A DNA stretch of 64,000 nucleotides from Botryosphaeria dothidea (lineage: Eukaryota > Ascomycota > Dothideomycetes > Botryosphaeriales > Botryosphaeriaceae). The position numbers were made by a program, and so were the translations under genes. Shown one piece after another: positions 1 to 9,659 of the stretch; the first letter of the stretch is position 1; every line of letters starts with the position of its first letter. Where the stretch lies: positions 1-64,000 of the forward strand of contig WWBZ02000011.1 in the NCBI GenBank assembly GCA_011503125.2, in the 5' to 3' direction. The notes beneath the pieces are model-generated. The model was not told where the DNA came from and did not search any database. It saw only the letters and a program-made list of their open reading frames with translations.

Positions 1-14
1 GCTTTATCTCGTAG

Positions 15-493
15 TGTTACGGCGCAGCCTCCACAGGTTGAGGAAGTTAGGGATCAGCCCCGCCGGAACAACAGAAGTCGGGGGTCATAAAGATCCGAGG
101 TCACGTGACCTCGCGCTCAACTAGACCCACCGCTCAGATTGCCAAGGCTGCCTGAGCGGGCCCCACCTACTGAGCCATCCTGCTCAATCACAACAGCTCG
201 CTCAGAAGACTACGCGCCATTGAGCGCAACCCGCCTATTGAGCACATAGATTGTATAGAACTCTCCTACGTATATAAACCACGCTCTCTAGATAGCTTTG
301 GACCTTCGTGGTCAACTTCAATAACAATTCAGCACCAATTGTTAGTAACAAGGCCTTCGCACGCAGTGCTCAGTCTTCAGTCGTCTACTCGTTCCTCACG
401 TACCTCTTCTTGTACCCACTCAAGGAAAACCCTCGACAGGTTTCCACCCTCTTTGGTGTTTGGATCCTTAGAGGTAGAGGCCCGCTCGTTACA
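15..493 (+). repeat. 5' LTR of element A
   Basis: 479 bp, TG...CA ends. It differs from the 3' LTR only by three single-base length changes in short runs (about 84, 131 and 300), with no substitutions seen. It contains the promoter elements listed separately and is followed directly by the primer-binding region. Confidence 0.95.
96..277 (+). promoter_or_regulatory. LTR promoter of element A: CACGTG palindrome, GCTCA array, TATA box
   Basis: An 18-bp perfect palindrome with a TCACGTGA core lies at 96-113. Between 115 and 243 the pentamer GCTCA or its complement TGAGC occurs eight times. A TATA box (TATATAAA) starts at 271. The predicted transcript start, about 308, is where the sequence becomes complementary to the primer-binding region. 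CACGTG is the core site of bHLH factors such as the Cbf1/Pho4 type; its use here is an inference. The same block is repeated in the 3' LTR (palindrome at 7631-7648). Confidence 0.6.
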
Positions 494-503
494 CTTTGAC
501 CAC
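494..503 (+). other. Primer-binding region of element A (probable self-priming)
   Basis: No tRNA-type TGG follows the LTR. Instead, after 2 nt, TTGACCAC (496-503) is the exact complement of GTGGTCAA at 308-315 in the LTR, about 37 bp downstream of the TATA box. This is the arrangement of Tf1-like self-primed elements, where the mRNA 5' end folds back to prime reverse transcription. The complementarity is seen; self-priming is inferred. Confidence 0.65.
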
Positions 504-589
504 CATCCTTGCAAGGAGAGGGACCGTTCAGGAAGAACGAGTTATTAGGTTAAGTATCACCCGCCTAACGCGTTTAGGGAAAGCATACA

Positions 590-2419
590 ATGGCACCAGG
601 ATCTCAGATGGACGTCGACCCAACGGAGGGCCGCGCTGAGGGTGCCCCAGGGCGTGCTCCGCCCGCGCTGCAAACAGAGCCTACCAGAGCTGAGCTCTTA
701 CAACTCATCGAGGAGTTGAAAGCTCAGAACGCTCGACTGATCGAGCACACGACAAAGCGGAGCGCTACTAAGGTTAAAGTAGCGGCACCGAGAAGTTCGA
801 TGGGGACAGGAAGAAGCTCCAATCCTTCCTACTCCAGATGCAACGCTACCTCCAGTTTTAACCAAGCACAATTCGACAACGACGCCGAAGAAGTGCTCTT
901 CGCATCAACCTACCTCAGAGGAACGGCAGAAAGCATGGATGGAACCATACCTTCGCGACCACCTAGCCAACGAACACTCTCTCGAGAAGAGACGGGCAAA
1001 GACCAAGGAAATCTTCGACACCTACACGGGATTCGCAGACAACCTTAGGGCCACTTTCAACGATCGGGACGAAGTCCGCAAAGCCTCTAACGATATTATG
1101 ACCGTTAGACAGATGGGATCTGTAGCTGTCTACGCAACCAAGTTTCAGCAGCTTGCAGCCTACCTCGAATGGTCAGACGAGACTTTCCGCGACCTCTTCT
1201 ATAAAGGCCTGAAGGACGAAGTCAAGAAGAACATGATCACTCACGAATACCCACCTACCTTTCAGAAGATGGTAGACCTTGCGTCTCAGATCGACGGTCG
1301 CATGTACGAATGGAAGATGGGTTCTCGACAATCCAACACCTCGAAGCCCCGCCGTGAAAGAACAACCCTCGAAGGCGGAGACGCTATGGCCCTCGACGCG
1401 GCCAACAGACAGGATTCCAAGAAGGGCAACAATGGTCACAACAACAAGAAGCCCAAGGGACCTAACCCGAACTGGACGGATGAGCAGAAACAGCGCTATA
1501 AGGATCGACTCTGCATCACCTGCGGCAGTGACAAACACTTCTCTCCTAAGTGTCCCGCAGAAACCCTCGCAGCAAGAAGGACAACAAGCAGACTTCGAGC
1601 GCTCAGCGTGAAGCGTCGGTTGCATCTCGCCAAGACAACCACGATACGCTACACTGGACAGCCTGTTACGATGACGGCTGTCAGACGCACCAAACCAGCA
1701 AGGATATCTCTGGATGGTACCCCCACGAACCTCGAAACTTCGGTATGATGACCAGGACGAAGAAGTCATCGAAACGACGATATCATCGATAGTTTCCCTC
1801 TAGACGACGAACTTGTCAACAGCGAAACAGGAGAACTATACGAGAGTACTAGTGAAACGCAGTCAGATAATGCACCTATACCATCGGACAAACTAGACAC
1901 CCTCGTCTCGTTAGAAGTTCTCGCTGAAAGATACGGCCTTGGCAACCACCTACGGGACGAATGGGGCAATCTTAGTCAAACAATCTGGATTCCGCATCAG
2001 AAAGGCATCGCGCTTACGGTCATTTGGGGATGGCGTCAGAACACCCTTTGGGAAACCCGAATGAACAAGACGGGAAGAAGTACGAACTTCCGGTGACCAA
2101 AGAAACGACACTCGTCGAACGCCACCACCAAGGAACCTCAGCACGCGAGCAAGCAGACTACGACTCCCTCCGGGAACTAGCACGGATTCTCTGCCAGTAC
2201 GGCACGGCAACGATCCAGCATCGTACACTCCAGTGGATTCCGGACAAGAAGCTCAATCGACCAACCTTTAGATATCAGGTTCGAAAGGACAAAGTCTACT
2301 GGCGAAGGAAGCAGAACTCCGACAAATGGACCAACTGGAAGCAAGCATATCTCCAAGTCAACGAATGGGAAGACTATATGCACAGTGAAGTCTACGGCTA
2401 CCCTATGCCAAAAAACTAG
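590..2419 (+). pseudogene. gag of element A, frameshifted
   Basis: Structural Gag polyprotein. The start at 590 opens an acidic N-terminus, followed by a capsid-like segment (residue patterns such as YLRGTAES and EVRKASNDI) and a CCHC zinc knuckle C-x2-C-x4-H-x4-C at about 1510-1553. The C-terminal spacer is open at 2024-2419. The reading frame is not continuous. A missing base near 789, an extra T in the run 856-859 and an extra A near 935 each move the frame; another shift follows the zinc knuckle near 1553, and at least one more lies between 1740 and 2030. Homology continues across each shift, so these are single-base indels, not separate genes. They may be real decay or homopolymer sequence errors; the neighbouring pol is intact over 4.9 kb. 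Confidence 0.8.
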
Positions 2420-2433
2420 ACGGCCCTACGGCA

Positions 2434-5400
2434 ATGGGACCAACCCAGGGGCCACAGTCTAGGTCCCTTCATATGGTATCGCGCACATCGGAAACGGAAA
2501 CTCTTACCGGACCAAACCTATGGAAACAGTTCAAGACACAAGGAATACTCAACGGAGTACCCACTAGAATCCTGATCGATACAGGATCAAGCGGAAATTT
2601 CATCCACAACGAGCTTGTGCAGAAGATGAATATCCCATACCGCAAGAAACAGGAACCGTATCCCCTCAGTGGATTCGACGGATCCCAGGCAGCCTACGGA
2701 GAAGGCTGGGTAAAGATAGAAACGGAGGAAGCAACCCTCCAGATAGGGAACCATCAAGAACGGATTTCCCTCGACGTCCAACGTATTCCTGGGCACGATA
2801 TCATTCTAGGTATGCCCTGGATCCGGACACAGAAACCTATCTTCGACTTCGGAGAAGGAGACTCCATTATCTTTCGAGAGGAGCTCGAGGACCTCCTACG
2901 AAAACAAGGATTACAGAAGGAGAATGGGTTGTTGGATACCCTTCGAAAGCTCCTATCGACATCAACACGGGAAGTAGCCAGTGTAAGGCCTGAATGTGGC
3001 AACTGTGTAGGCGACTCCGATAGTGGTGTAAGTCAGCACCAGGACTGCGACGCAAGTAGCGAAGCCTCCTCGGTAAAATGCAACCCTATTGCAGGAATAA
3101 GCCCTACTAAGCGAAACGATACCCCCGACTTAAGATACGACTCTAGCCACGATGGCGTGAGGCCCAGTGACGGCAGCATCAACGGCAATGATGGCGTAAG
3201 GCCCAGCGACGGCAGCATCAACGGCAACCTTAAGGAAAGCGTAAAACAGGACCAGGACAGTAGCGTACGAGACGCCGCCTCCTCGGTAAAATGCAGCACC
3301 TCAAGCGGAGTAAGACCAACCGAGTCTAGTATTCCCGACGAACAAGTACAGCATACGTCACGAAGGACTACGAGGAAAAGGCATAAGGCTAAGAGTAAGG
3401 CTTCGCGTAAGCAATTAGCAGCCACTGAACCTCAAGTCGACGTCCAGACAATCTCAGGAGAGGCATTCAAGCGTATGAGACGCCAAGGCCAGCAGGTCTG
3501 CCTCATGTACATCAAACCCTCACAGGCGGTGCAACAGAGAGCACTAGCCAAGGCCGCACGGGAAAGGCTTAAGGATGAGGATAGTCCTACTCCCATTGGA
3601 GGAGACGATCCCGCGAGGATTAGAAGGGGACAACACGGTAGTTTGGAGACATGGAACAATCCATACGGAGAACCTCCAATACCGGAAATGGAAACGGTAC
3701 CCAGCGAGTACTGGGACTTAAAAGCCGTTTGCCAAGAAAGAGGAAAAGGAGATTTGCCGAAGCATCAACCATGGGACCACGAGATTCCACTCAAGCCGGG
3801 CACGAAGCCAGCTTATAAGCCCATCTACTCCTTATCAGCAAAGGAAATGGAGGCTTTAAGGGAATACATCGAGAAGAACCTCGAACGCGGATATATTCGG
3901 CCTTCAACGTCATCAGCCGGATATCCGATCCTTTTCGTCCCAAAGAAGAATGGCAAACTACGCCTCTGTGTCGACTACCGACAACTCAACGACATCACGA
4001 TCAAGAACCGCTATCCGCTCCCACGCATCGACGAGCTCCAGGACAAGTTAGGGAAAGCAAAGTACTTTACGAAGCTGGACCTCCGGGAAGGATATCACCT
4101 GGTTAGGATCAAAGAAGGGGAAGAATGGAAGACAGCCTTCAGAACGAGGCTAGGACTCTACGAGTATACGGTTATGCCATTCGGGCTTACCAACGCGCCA
4201 GCAACTTTCCAAAATCTTGTCAACGATACGCTGCGCGAATACTTGGATATCTTCTGCTTAGCTTACCTCGACGATATCCTCATCTTTTCAGAGACCCTCG
4301 AGGATCATAAGAAGCATGTCAGAAAGGTCCTAGAAGCCCTCCAGGCAAAGAATCTGTCTATCGCACCCGAGAAATGCGAATGGCACGTTCAAAGGACAGA
4401 ATTCTTAGGCTTTGTCATCACCCCAGGTCACGTCGGTATGGACGACTCGAAACTGGATTCCATTAGAGAATGGCCAGTACCCAAGACGATCAAGGAAGTT
4501 CAGTCTTTCCTTGGATTCGCGAACTTCTACCGAAAGTTCATTTGGAACTACTCAAAGGTCACGGAACCTTTAACGCGACTCACTCGAAAGGAGCATGGCT
4601 TCAAATGGGGAGACGATCAGCAGCAAGCCTTCGAATCGCTTAAACGCATGTTTTGCGAAGCACCGGTTCTAGGGATATATGATCCCGACAAACCTATCGA
4701 AGTAGAAACTGATGCGTCAGGATTCGCCCTCGGAGCATGTCTCAGCCAGCCTGACGATCAAGGTCGATGGCACCCAATCGCGTTTTACTCTAGGAAGTTC
4801 ACACCGGCAGAGCTCAACTACGATACTCACGACAAGGAGCTCTTAGCTATCGTCTCAGCATTCAAGCAATGGAGACACTATCTTGAAGGAGCCAGCTACC
4901 AGGTGGTAGTGCACTGCGATCATCAAAACCTCACGCGCTTCACCACGACTAAGGAGCTGAACCGACGACAGGTTCGCTGGTCTGAAGAAATGGCCTCCTA
5001 CGATTTTAAGATTACACATAGAAAAGGTGTAGATAACGCCGCCGCTGACGCACTCAGCAGAAGGGTAGACTACATGGAAGGACGAATCGAGCCGCACCCT
5101 GCAGTGTTCGCAGTGGATAGCGATGGATCGCTCACCCTTGCCAGACCGTCTTTCCCAATGCTTCGCATCGAGTCAAACCCATGGCATCTGAAGATCCGAG
5201 AAGCATACGCACAGGACTCCTTCGCGCAGGAACTTTTAGCGCTTGAGGACGACCCGCGTATTGCTCGAGATAGGGAAGGAACGCTTCTCTTCAAAGGATT
5301 AATCTATGTCCCGGCAAGACTGCGAGAAGTACTAGTCAAGGATATACACGAAGCACCCGCGCATGGACATCAGGGCATCGACAGGACAACCGAAAGGATC

Positions 5401-7350
5401 ACACGAAACTTCTACTTTCCAGGGTTACGGAAGACAGTCCAGCGCATAGTCTCGCAATGTGACCTTTGCATTAGAAGCAAAGCCGCGACACACGCTCCGT
5501 ACGGACAACTACAACCCCTAGAAGTTCCAGAACGACCATGGCAATCGGTTACGCTAGACTTTATTACGAAGCTGCCACAGTCTAGAGACTCGCTTACCGG
5601 AGTTAAGCACGACTCGATCCTAGTCTTTGTCGACAGACTCACGAAGTACGCTTACTTCTTGCCCTACCTCGAGGCATCGAATGCAGAGCAGCTAGCTCAT
5701 ACGTTCCTCCGATACATCTTCGCGGATTACGGAATGCCGGAAGAACTGGTTTCGGACAGAGATAAGCTAATGCGTTCTGAATTCTGGCAAACGCTCATGC
5801 GTCAACTTGGGGCTAAGAACAAACTCTCTACAACCGCACACCCGCAAACGGACGGTCAGACAGAACGGATGAACCGGACTCTCGAACAATATCTCCGCTG
5901 TTTCGTCAACTACCCACAGGACGATTGGGCCACATGGCTACCTATGGCACAGTTCGCCTACAACAGCGCCAAACAAGAGTCAACCAACGTATCCCCGTTC
6001 TTTGCCAACTATGGATTCGAACCAGACGCGTATAGAGAAGCCATCCCAAGTCGAAAATTGGCCCAACAAGGTGTTCTTAAAGCCGAGCAGCTAAAAGAAC
6101 TACACAAAGCCATCAGTCTCGACCTCGAGCACGTACGAATCATGATGTCCAAGTACTACAACAGACGGCACCAGGCGGCACCGAACCTAAAGAGGGGGGA
6201 TAAAGTATACCTCCTCACAAAAAACATCAAATCGAAGCGACCAAGCGACAAATTGGATTTCAAGAAAACCGGTCCATTCGAAATTTCAGAAAAACTTGGA
6301 AACGTTACGTATCGACTCAAATTGCCAGCAACGACACGAATGAATTCCACCTTTCACGTGGCATTGCTCGAGCCAGCACCAGAAAACGCCACAATCCCAG
6401 AAACTCCAGAAGAGATAATCCCAGAAAACCCAGATGCCGAAGAAGACGAATACCCAGTCGAGAAAATCTTAGACTGCAAAAGATTCGGACATCAGCTCAA
6501 ATATCTTGTCAAATGGGAAGGATACGGAAATGAGGATAACCAATGGGTACCCAAGGACGACATACATCCAGATCTCGTCACAGAATTCCACCGTCAAAAT
6601 CCCGACCTCCCACGGAAACGAGGTCGTCCCCGAACGAGAACGGCGAGAGACCCTCAAGATAGGGGGATAAACGGGCAGAATTCACAGGCTCAGGAGAGCA
6701 CGGAGATTTCGCACCAGCCACAGGCTCGCCGGCAGACTCGGCAGACTCAGCCACATGCGGCGCAGCAAGACCCACCGTCTCGTGACGTGGCCGTTTTGAC
6801 GCGGACGGACCCTCAGAATTCTCAGGGTCAGGAGCGTACCCCTCATCCTCGGCCAGCGCAGCCAGCAACTCCTCCGCTTCCCGACGATCATGCTCATCCA
6901 ACGCGGCCAAACTACCAGACTCAGCAAGAAGAGCCTTGTAACCACGCTCCTCCAACAAACGCTGGTTGGCCCGCAACCGTTTCAAACGAGCAGCAACAGT
7001 CCCTAGCTCTTTCTCCTGGCATCGCAGGACCTCCTCATGACGACGATGCATCTCCTCTTGCTCCCGCCGTAAGCGCACTCGCTCTTCCTCCTGAACAGCA
7101 CGGAGCCTATCAAGATCAGCCAGAGAAGCCAGAAACTTCTCTTGAGCCTCGGCCTCCTTGGCCTTTAACTTCTCCTGCTCGCGGCGAAGACTTAAGGCTA
7201 GAAAACGTGAGCAAGCATCCCGGACAGAAGAAAAGACCACCTACCTCCAGAAAGCGACATCTTCTTCGCATCACACATCGTAGTACCCTTCGCAATACAA
7301 GCACCACAACGATCGTGTTCCGGAGCAACCTTACACGGCCTACCGTTTAG
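2434..7350 (+). CDS. Pol polyprotein of Ty3 chromovirus A
   Basis: Intact 1638-residue frame starting 14 bp after the gag spacer stop. Domains in order: aspartic protease (LIDTGSSGNFI, residue about 50); reverse transcriptase with YLDD (nt about 4265-4276); RNase H (TDASGFALGA); integrase with an HHCC zinc finger (H-x3-H...C-x2-C, about 5350-5470) and a D,D35E core (LDFITKLP, SDRDKL, and the Glu of QTDGQTERMNR); and a C-terminal chromodomain (YLVKWEGY, about 6440-6600), which reads histone marks to guide integration in related elements. The last 250 residues after the chromodomain are low complexity. This tail lies opposite the antisense gene, so it may be open only because that strand is coding. 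All catalytic residues are present, so the enzyme set looks functional. Confidence 0.95.
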   Translation: MGPTQGPQSRSLHMVSRTSETETLTGPNLWKQFKTQGILNGVPTRILIDTGSSGNFIHNELVQKMNIPYRKKQEPYPLSGFDGSQAAYGEGWVKIETEEATLQIGNHQERISLDVQRIPGHDIILGMPWIRTQKPIFDFGEGDSIIFREELEDLLRKQGLQKENGLLDTLRKLLSTSTREVASVRPECGNCVGDSDSGVSQHQDCDASSEASSVKCNPIAGISPTKRNDTPDLRYDSSHDGVRPSDGSINGNDGVRPSDGSINGNLKESVKQDQDSSVRDAASSVKCSTSSGVRPTESSIPDEQVQHTSRRTTRKRHKAKSKASRKQLAATEPQVDVQTISGEAFKRMRRQGQQVCLMYIKPSQAVQQRALAKAARERLKDEDSPTPIGGDDPARIRRGQHGSLETWNNPYGEPPIPEMETVPSEYWDLKAVCQERGKGDLPKHQPWDHEIPLKPGTKPAYKPIYSLSAKEMEALREYIEKNLERGYIRPSTSSAGYPILFVPKKNGKLRLCVDYRQLNDITIKNRYPLPRIDELQDKLGKAKYFTKLDLREGYHLVRIKEGEEWKTAFRTRLGLYEYTVMPFGLTNAPATFQNLVNDTLREYLDIFCLAYLDDILIFSETLEDHKKHVRKVLEALQAKNLSIAPEKCEWHVQRTEFLGFVITPGHVGMDDSKLDSIREWPVPKTIKEVQSFLGFANFYRKFIWNYSKVTEPLTRLTRKEHGFKWGDDQQQAFESLKRMFCEAPVLGIYDPDKPIEVETDASGFALGACLSQPDDQGRWHPIAFYSRKFTPAELNYDTHDKELLAIVSAFKQWRHYLEGASYQVVVHCDHQNLTRFTTTKELNRRQVRWSEEMASYDFKITHRKGVDNAAADALSRRVDYMEGRIEPHPAVFAVDSDGSLTLARPSFPMLRIESNPWHLKIREAYAQDSFAQELLALEDDPRIARDREGTLLFKGLIYVPARLREVLVKDIHEAPAHGHQGIDRTTERITRNFYFPGLRKTVQRIVSQCDLCIRSKAATHAPYGQLQPLEVPERPWQSVTLDFITKLPQSRDSLTGVKHDSILVFVDRLTKYAYFLPYLEASNAEQLAHTFLRYIFADYGMPEELVSDRDKLMRSEFWQTLMRQLGAKNKLSTTAHPQTDGQTERMNRTLEQYLRCFVNYPQDDWATWLPMAQFAYNSAKQESTNVSPFFANYGFEPDAYREAIPSRKLAQQGVLKAEQLKELHKAISLDLEHVRIMMSKYYNRRHQAAPNLKRGDKVYLLTKNIKSKRPSDKLDFKKTGPFEISEKLGNVTYRLKLPATTRMNSTFHVALLEPAPENATIPETPEEIIPENPDAEEDEYPVEKILDCKRFGHQLKYLVKWEGYGNEDNQWVPKDDIHPDLVTEFHRQNPDLPRKRGRPRTRTARDPQDRGINGQNSQAQESTEISHQPQARRQTRQTQPHAAQQDPPSRDVAVLTRTDPQNSQGQERTPHPRPAQPATPPLPDDHAHPTRPNYQTQQEEPCNHAPPTNAGWPATVSNEQQQSLALSPGIAGPPHDDDASPLAPAVSALALPPEQHGAYQDQPEKPETSLEPRPPWPLTSPARGEDLRLENVSKHPGQKKRPPTSRKRHLLRITHRSTLRNTSTTTIVFRSNLTRPTV

Positions 7351-7452
7351 TTCACAATCAAAGCAGGGACGAATCGCGGGAAAGGAAATAGACTCCACGA
7401 GGGCCGCCAAACGACGTCGTTCCTCCGTAGTATCCCGCTTACGTTTAGACAT
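6578..7452 (-). CDS. Antisense gene in element A: Zn2Cys6-like cluster plus coiled coil
   Basis: Spliced gene on the strand opposite pol. Exon 1 is 7452-7245 and exon 2 is 7197-6578. The 47-bp intron 7244-7198 begins GTAGGT, has a GCTCAC branch-like site and ends TTCTAG; splicing joins the frames exactly and gives 275 residues. The N-terminus is basic (MSKRKRD). Cysteines at 30, 33, 40, 49, 52 and 60 are spaced C-x2-C-x6-C-x8-C-x2-C-x7-C, which fits the fungal Zn(II)2Cys6 cluster consensus although the usual Arg/Lys run between Cys 2 and 3 is weak. Exon 2 is a Glu/Arg-rich coiled coil of about 100 residues followed by an acidic tail. The same Cys spacing survives on the antisense strand of element C. 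The family resembles lineage-specific fungal proteins of unknown role; DNA or RNA binding is inference. Splicing is unproven. Confidence 0.7.
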
Positions 7453-7536
7453 GATGGACTTACGGAGAGAAAGTAAGCCAGGAAGAACCCACAAGGAAAT
7501 AGGCAATACGGAAGAATCTTCGGGCCGAAGATCCTT

Positions 7537-7550
7537 AAGGGGGGGGATAG
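7537..7550 (+). other. Polypurine tract of element A
   Basis: AAGG followed by a run of G and GATAG directly before the 3' LTR. This is the usual primer site for plus-strand DNA synthesis. Confidence 0.8.
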
Positions 7551-8028
7551 TGTTACGGCGCAGCCTCCACAGGTTGAGGAAGTTAGGGATCAGCCCCGCC
7601 GGAACAACAGAAGTCGGGGTCATAAAGATCCGAGGTCACGTGACCTCGCGCTCAACTAGACCCACCCGCTCAGATTGCCAAGGCTGCCTGAGCGGGCCCC
7701 ACCTACTGAGCCATCCTGCTCAATCACAACAGCTCGCTCAGAAGACTACGCGCCATTGAGCGCAACCCGCCTATTGAGCACATAGATTGTATAGAACTCT
7801 CCTACGTATATAAACCACGCTCTCTAGATAGCTTTGACCTTCGTGGTCAACTTCAATAACAATTCAGCACCAATTGTTAGTAACAAGGCCTTCGCACGCA
7901 GTGCTCAGTCTTCAGTCGTCTACTCGTTCCTCACGTACCTCTTCTTGTACCCACTCAAGGAAAACCCTCGACAGGTTTCCACCCTCTTTGGTGTTTGGAT
8001 CCTTAGAGGTAGAGGCCCGCTCGTTACA
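7551..8028 (+). repeat. 3' LTR of element A
   Basis: 478 bp copy of the 5' LTR, followed by the target duplication GTAG at 8029. Read on the minus strand, this LTR lies upstream of the antisense gene, whose start codon is 99 bp away, so it could supply that gene's promoter (inference). Confidence 0.95.
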
Positions 8029-8589
8029 GTAGCTAGACGGCTATCTCCTCGGCTATATAAATAAGGGCTTCTCTTTAGAAGTACTATTAGTTATCTTAGT
8101 AGAATCGGGAACTAAGCTTTCCGTTATCTATTTAGTATTACTACGTAGAAAGATTTATTCTTAGCGCTAGTATCTAGGTAATTATAGGCGTTAGGCTAGG
8201 TTTTACGCGTCTTATATCTCCGTATTAGCTTAGATATTCTATAATTCGCGAGAGTATAGCTTAGTTCTACTATTATTCGGTACTTTCTATCTCGCTAGAT
8301 TCTAGAATACTATTATAGAGCTCGCCCGTATTACTATTAACTAGCTCGTCGTTATACGGAAGATTATCGATTAGGTCGTCGATTTCTAATACTTTCTCGT
8401 TACGAGTCGCTAGGTTTAGTTATCGGGGCTTAGAAGGATACTATCCGGTAGCGTTCTTATTACTCTTATAGATTTAGTAGCTATCGTTAAAGTAGATAGT
8501 CTAGCTAAGTACTACGTAATTAACTTCTCTACTTATTATAGACGTCGAGCGAGGCTCTTCTTCGTCTTACGCGGTTATTTCGGCGGCCG

Positions 8590-9400
8590 TAGCGGTCTTA
8601 CTTTTTCTATTTCTTTATAAATAGCGGTGTCCGGGTTTCTATTTAGTAGTATAGCGAGTATATAGTTTCTTATTATAGAGGTCCTTTTCTTCTTAGGTCT
8701 ATTAGCGTCGACCTCGCTTCCCTTTTTTATCTTATTTTCTCTTTTCGGCGGCGTTAAGTTCTATAGCGTCGCCTCCTTCTTAGATATAGCGAAAGCACCT
8801 TAATTTAGACGTATTAGTATAATATTCTTTTTTATTAAACTATCTCTCTAAGCGACGCTTATCTATAAGTACGGCTAGCTTAATTATATTATTAAAAGTT
8901 TCTAGTTCTTCGTAGTAGGTTATAGCTTTCTTAATTTCGTTCTTTAGCCCTTAGTAGTAGAAAGTACGTAGAGTAAAATCGAAGTATTCTTTAGCGGTAT
9001 AGGCTACGTCTTAGAACCTAGTAGTATAGTTTTAGACTATTTTCTTTTATTTAAGGCTTATAAGAGTACGTATAGCTAAGCGAGTTTCGTCGATACCGCT
9101 AAAGGCTCTCTTAAGTTACTTTATAAAGTTACGGTAGTCGCTAAAGACGACCGTAGTAGTCTCGGACTATAGATACTAGGGCTTTTCTTAATATTCGCGC
9201 TTAAAGAAGCGGAACTACTATTTAGCCGATCTTCTAAGATAGATACTTACGTATAGAACTTAGTTAGCGGGGCTAGCGAAGTCGCCTTAGATAAAGTAGA
9301 TATAGTCGTCTAACTATATAATAAAAGCTTAGATCTTTTTCCGGTCGCCGTAATAGAGGTCGGGCTTAGAGACCTTAATCTTAGTTACTAGCGGTAGGCG
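8590..9400 (-). pseudogene. gag remnant of element H
   Basis: Reading the minus strand through its RIP stops gives a Gag-like chain. It contains a capsid-like segment followed by a knuckle at about 8650-8605 that reads Y-T-R-Y-T-T-K-stop-K-P-G-H-R-Y. If TAY is read as former TGY and TAG as former TGG, this is the C-x2-C...KW-x-PGH-x-C knuckle common in chromoviral Gag. The region is non-coding now. Family placement is fairly safe; exact limits are not. Confidence 0.6.
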
Positions 9401-9659
9401 AAAGACCTAGTTAAACTAGTTACGTAGAACTACGTTTTCGTTACGAAGCTTTAAGATTATATTAAGAAGTTACTCGTTAGTAGATATAGCCGGGGCTTAA
9501 TTTCCGGTCTACGTACTCTATTATTATACTTATTATAGCTACTATTACGGACTAGGCGCTTAAGACGCTTCCGGAGCTAGTCCGTTACTTTATACGTCCG
9601 CTATACTAGTCGTAGGAAAACATAACCATACTAAAAAATCGACCCCAAGCTACGGCGCC

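Larger units (their letters stand above)
15..8028 (+). mobile_element. Element A: young Ty3 chromovirus, un-RIPed
   Basis: Complete LTR retrotransposon with two nearly identical LTRs that start TGTTAC and end GTTACA. It is flanked by a 4-bp duplication GTAG (11-14 and 8029-8032). Internal order is gag, protease, reverse transcriptase, RNase H, integrase and chromodomain, which is the Ty3/gypsy chromovirus order, plus a spliced gene on the opposite strand between the chromodomain and the 3' LTR. It shows none of the TpA excess or TAG stops that fill the flanks, so it inserted recently into the already RIPed element H. The 4-bp target duplication is one base shorter than the 5 bp of the other Ty3 elements here. 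Identification is secure; present mobility is doubtful because gag is frameshifted. Confidence 0.95.

Noticed and set aside
1173..1769. 198-codon minus frame in gag of element A
   Set aside because: It has no recognisable motif, and the plus strand has a clear zinc knuckle and capsid pattern.
8029..9600. Independent AT-rich isochore or centromeric DNA
   Set aside because: The minus strand reads as a Ty3 Gag through RIP stops, so it is an ordinary decayed retrotransposon.
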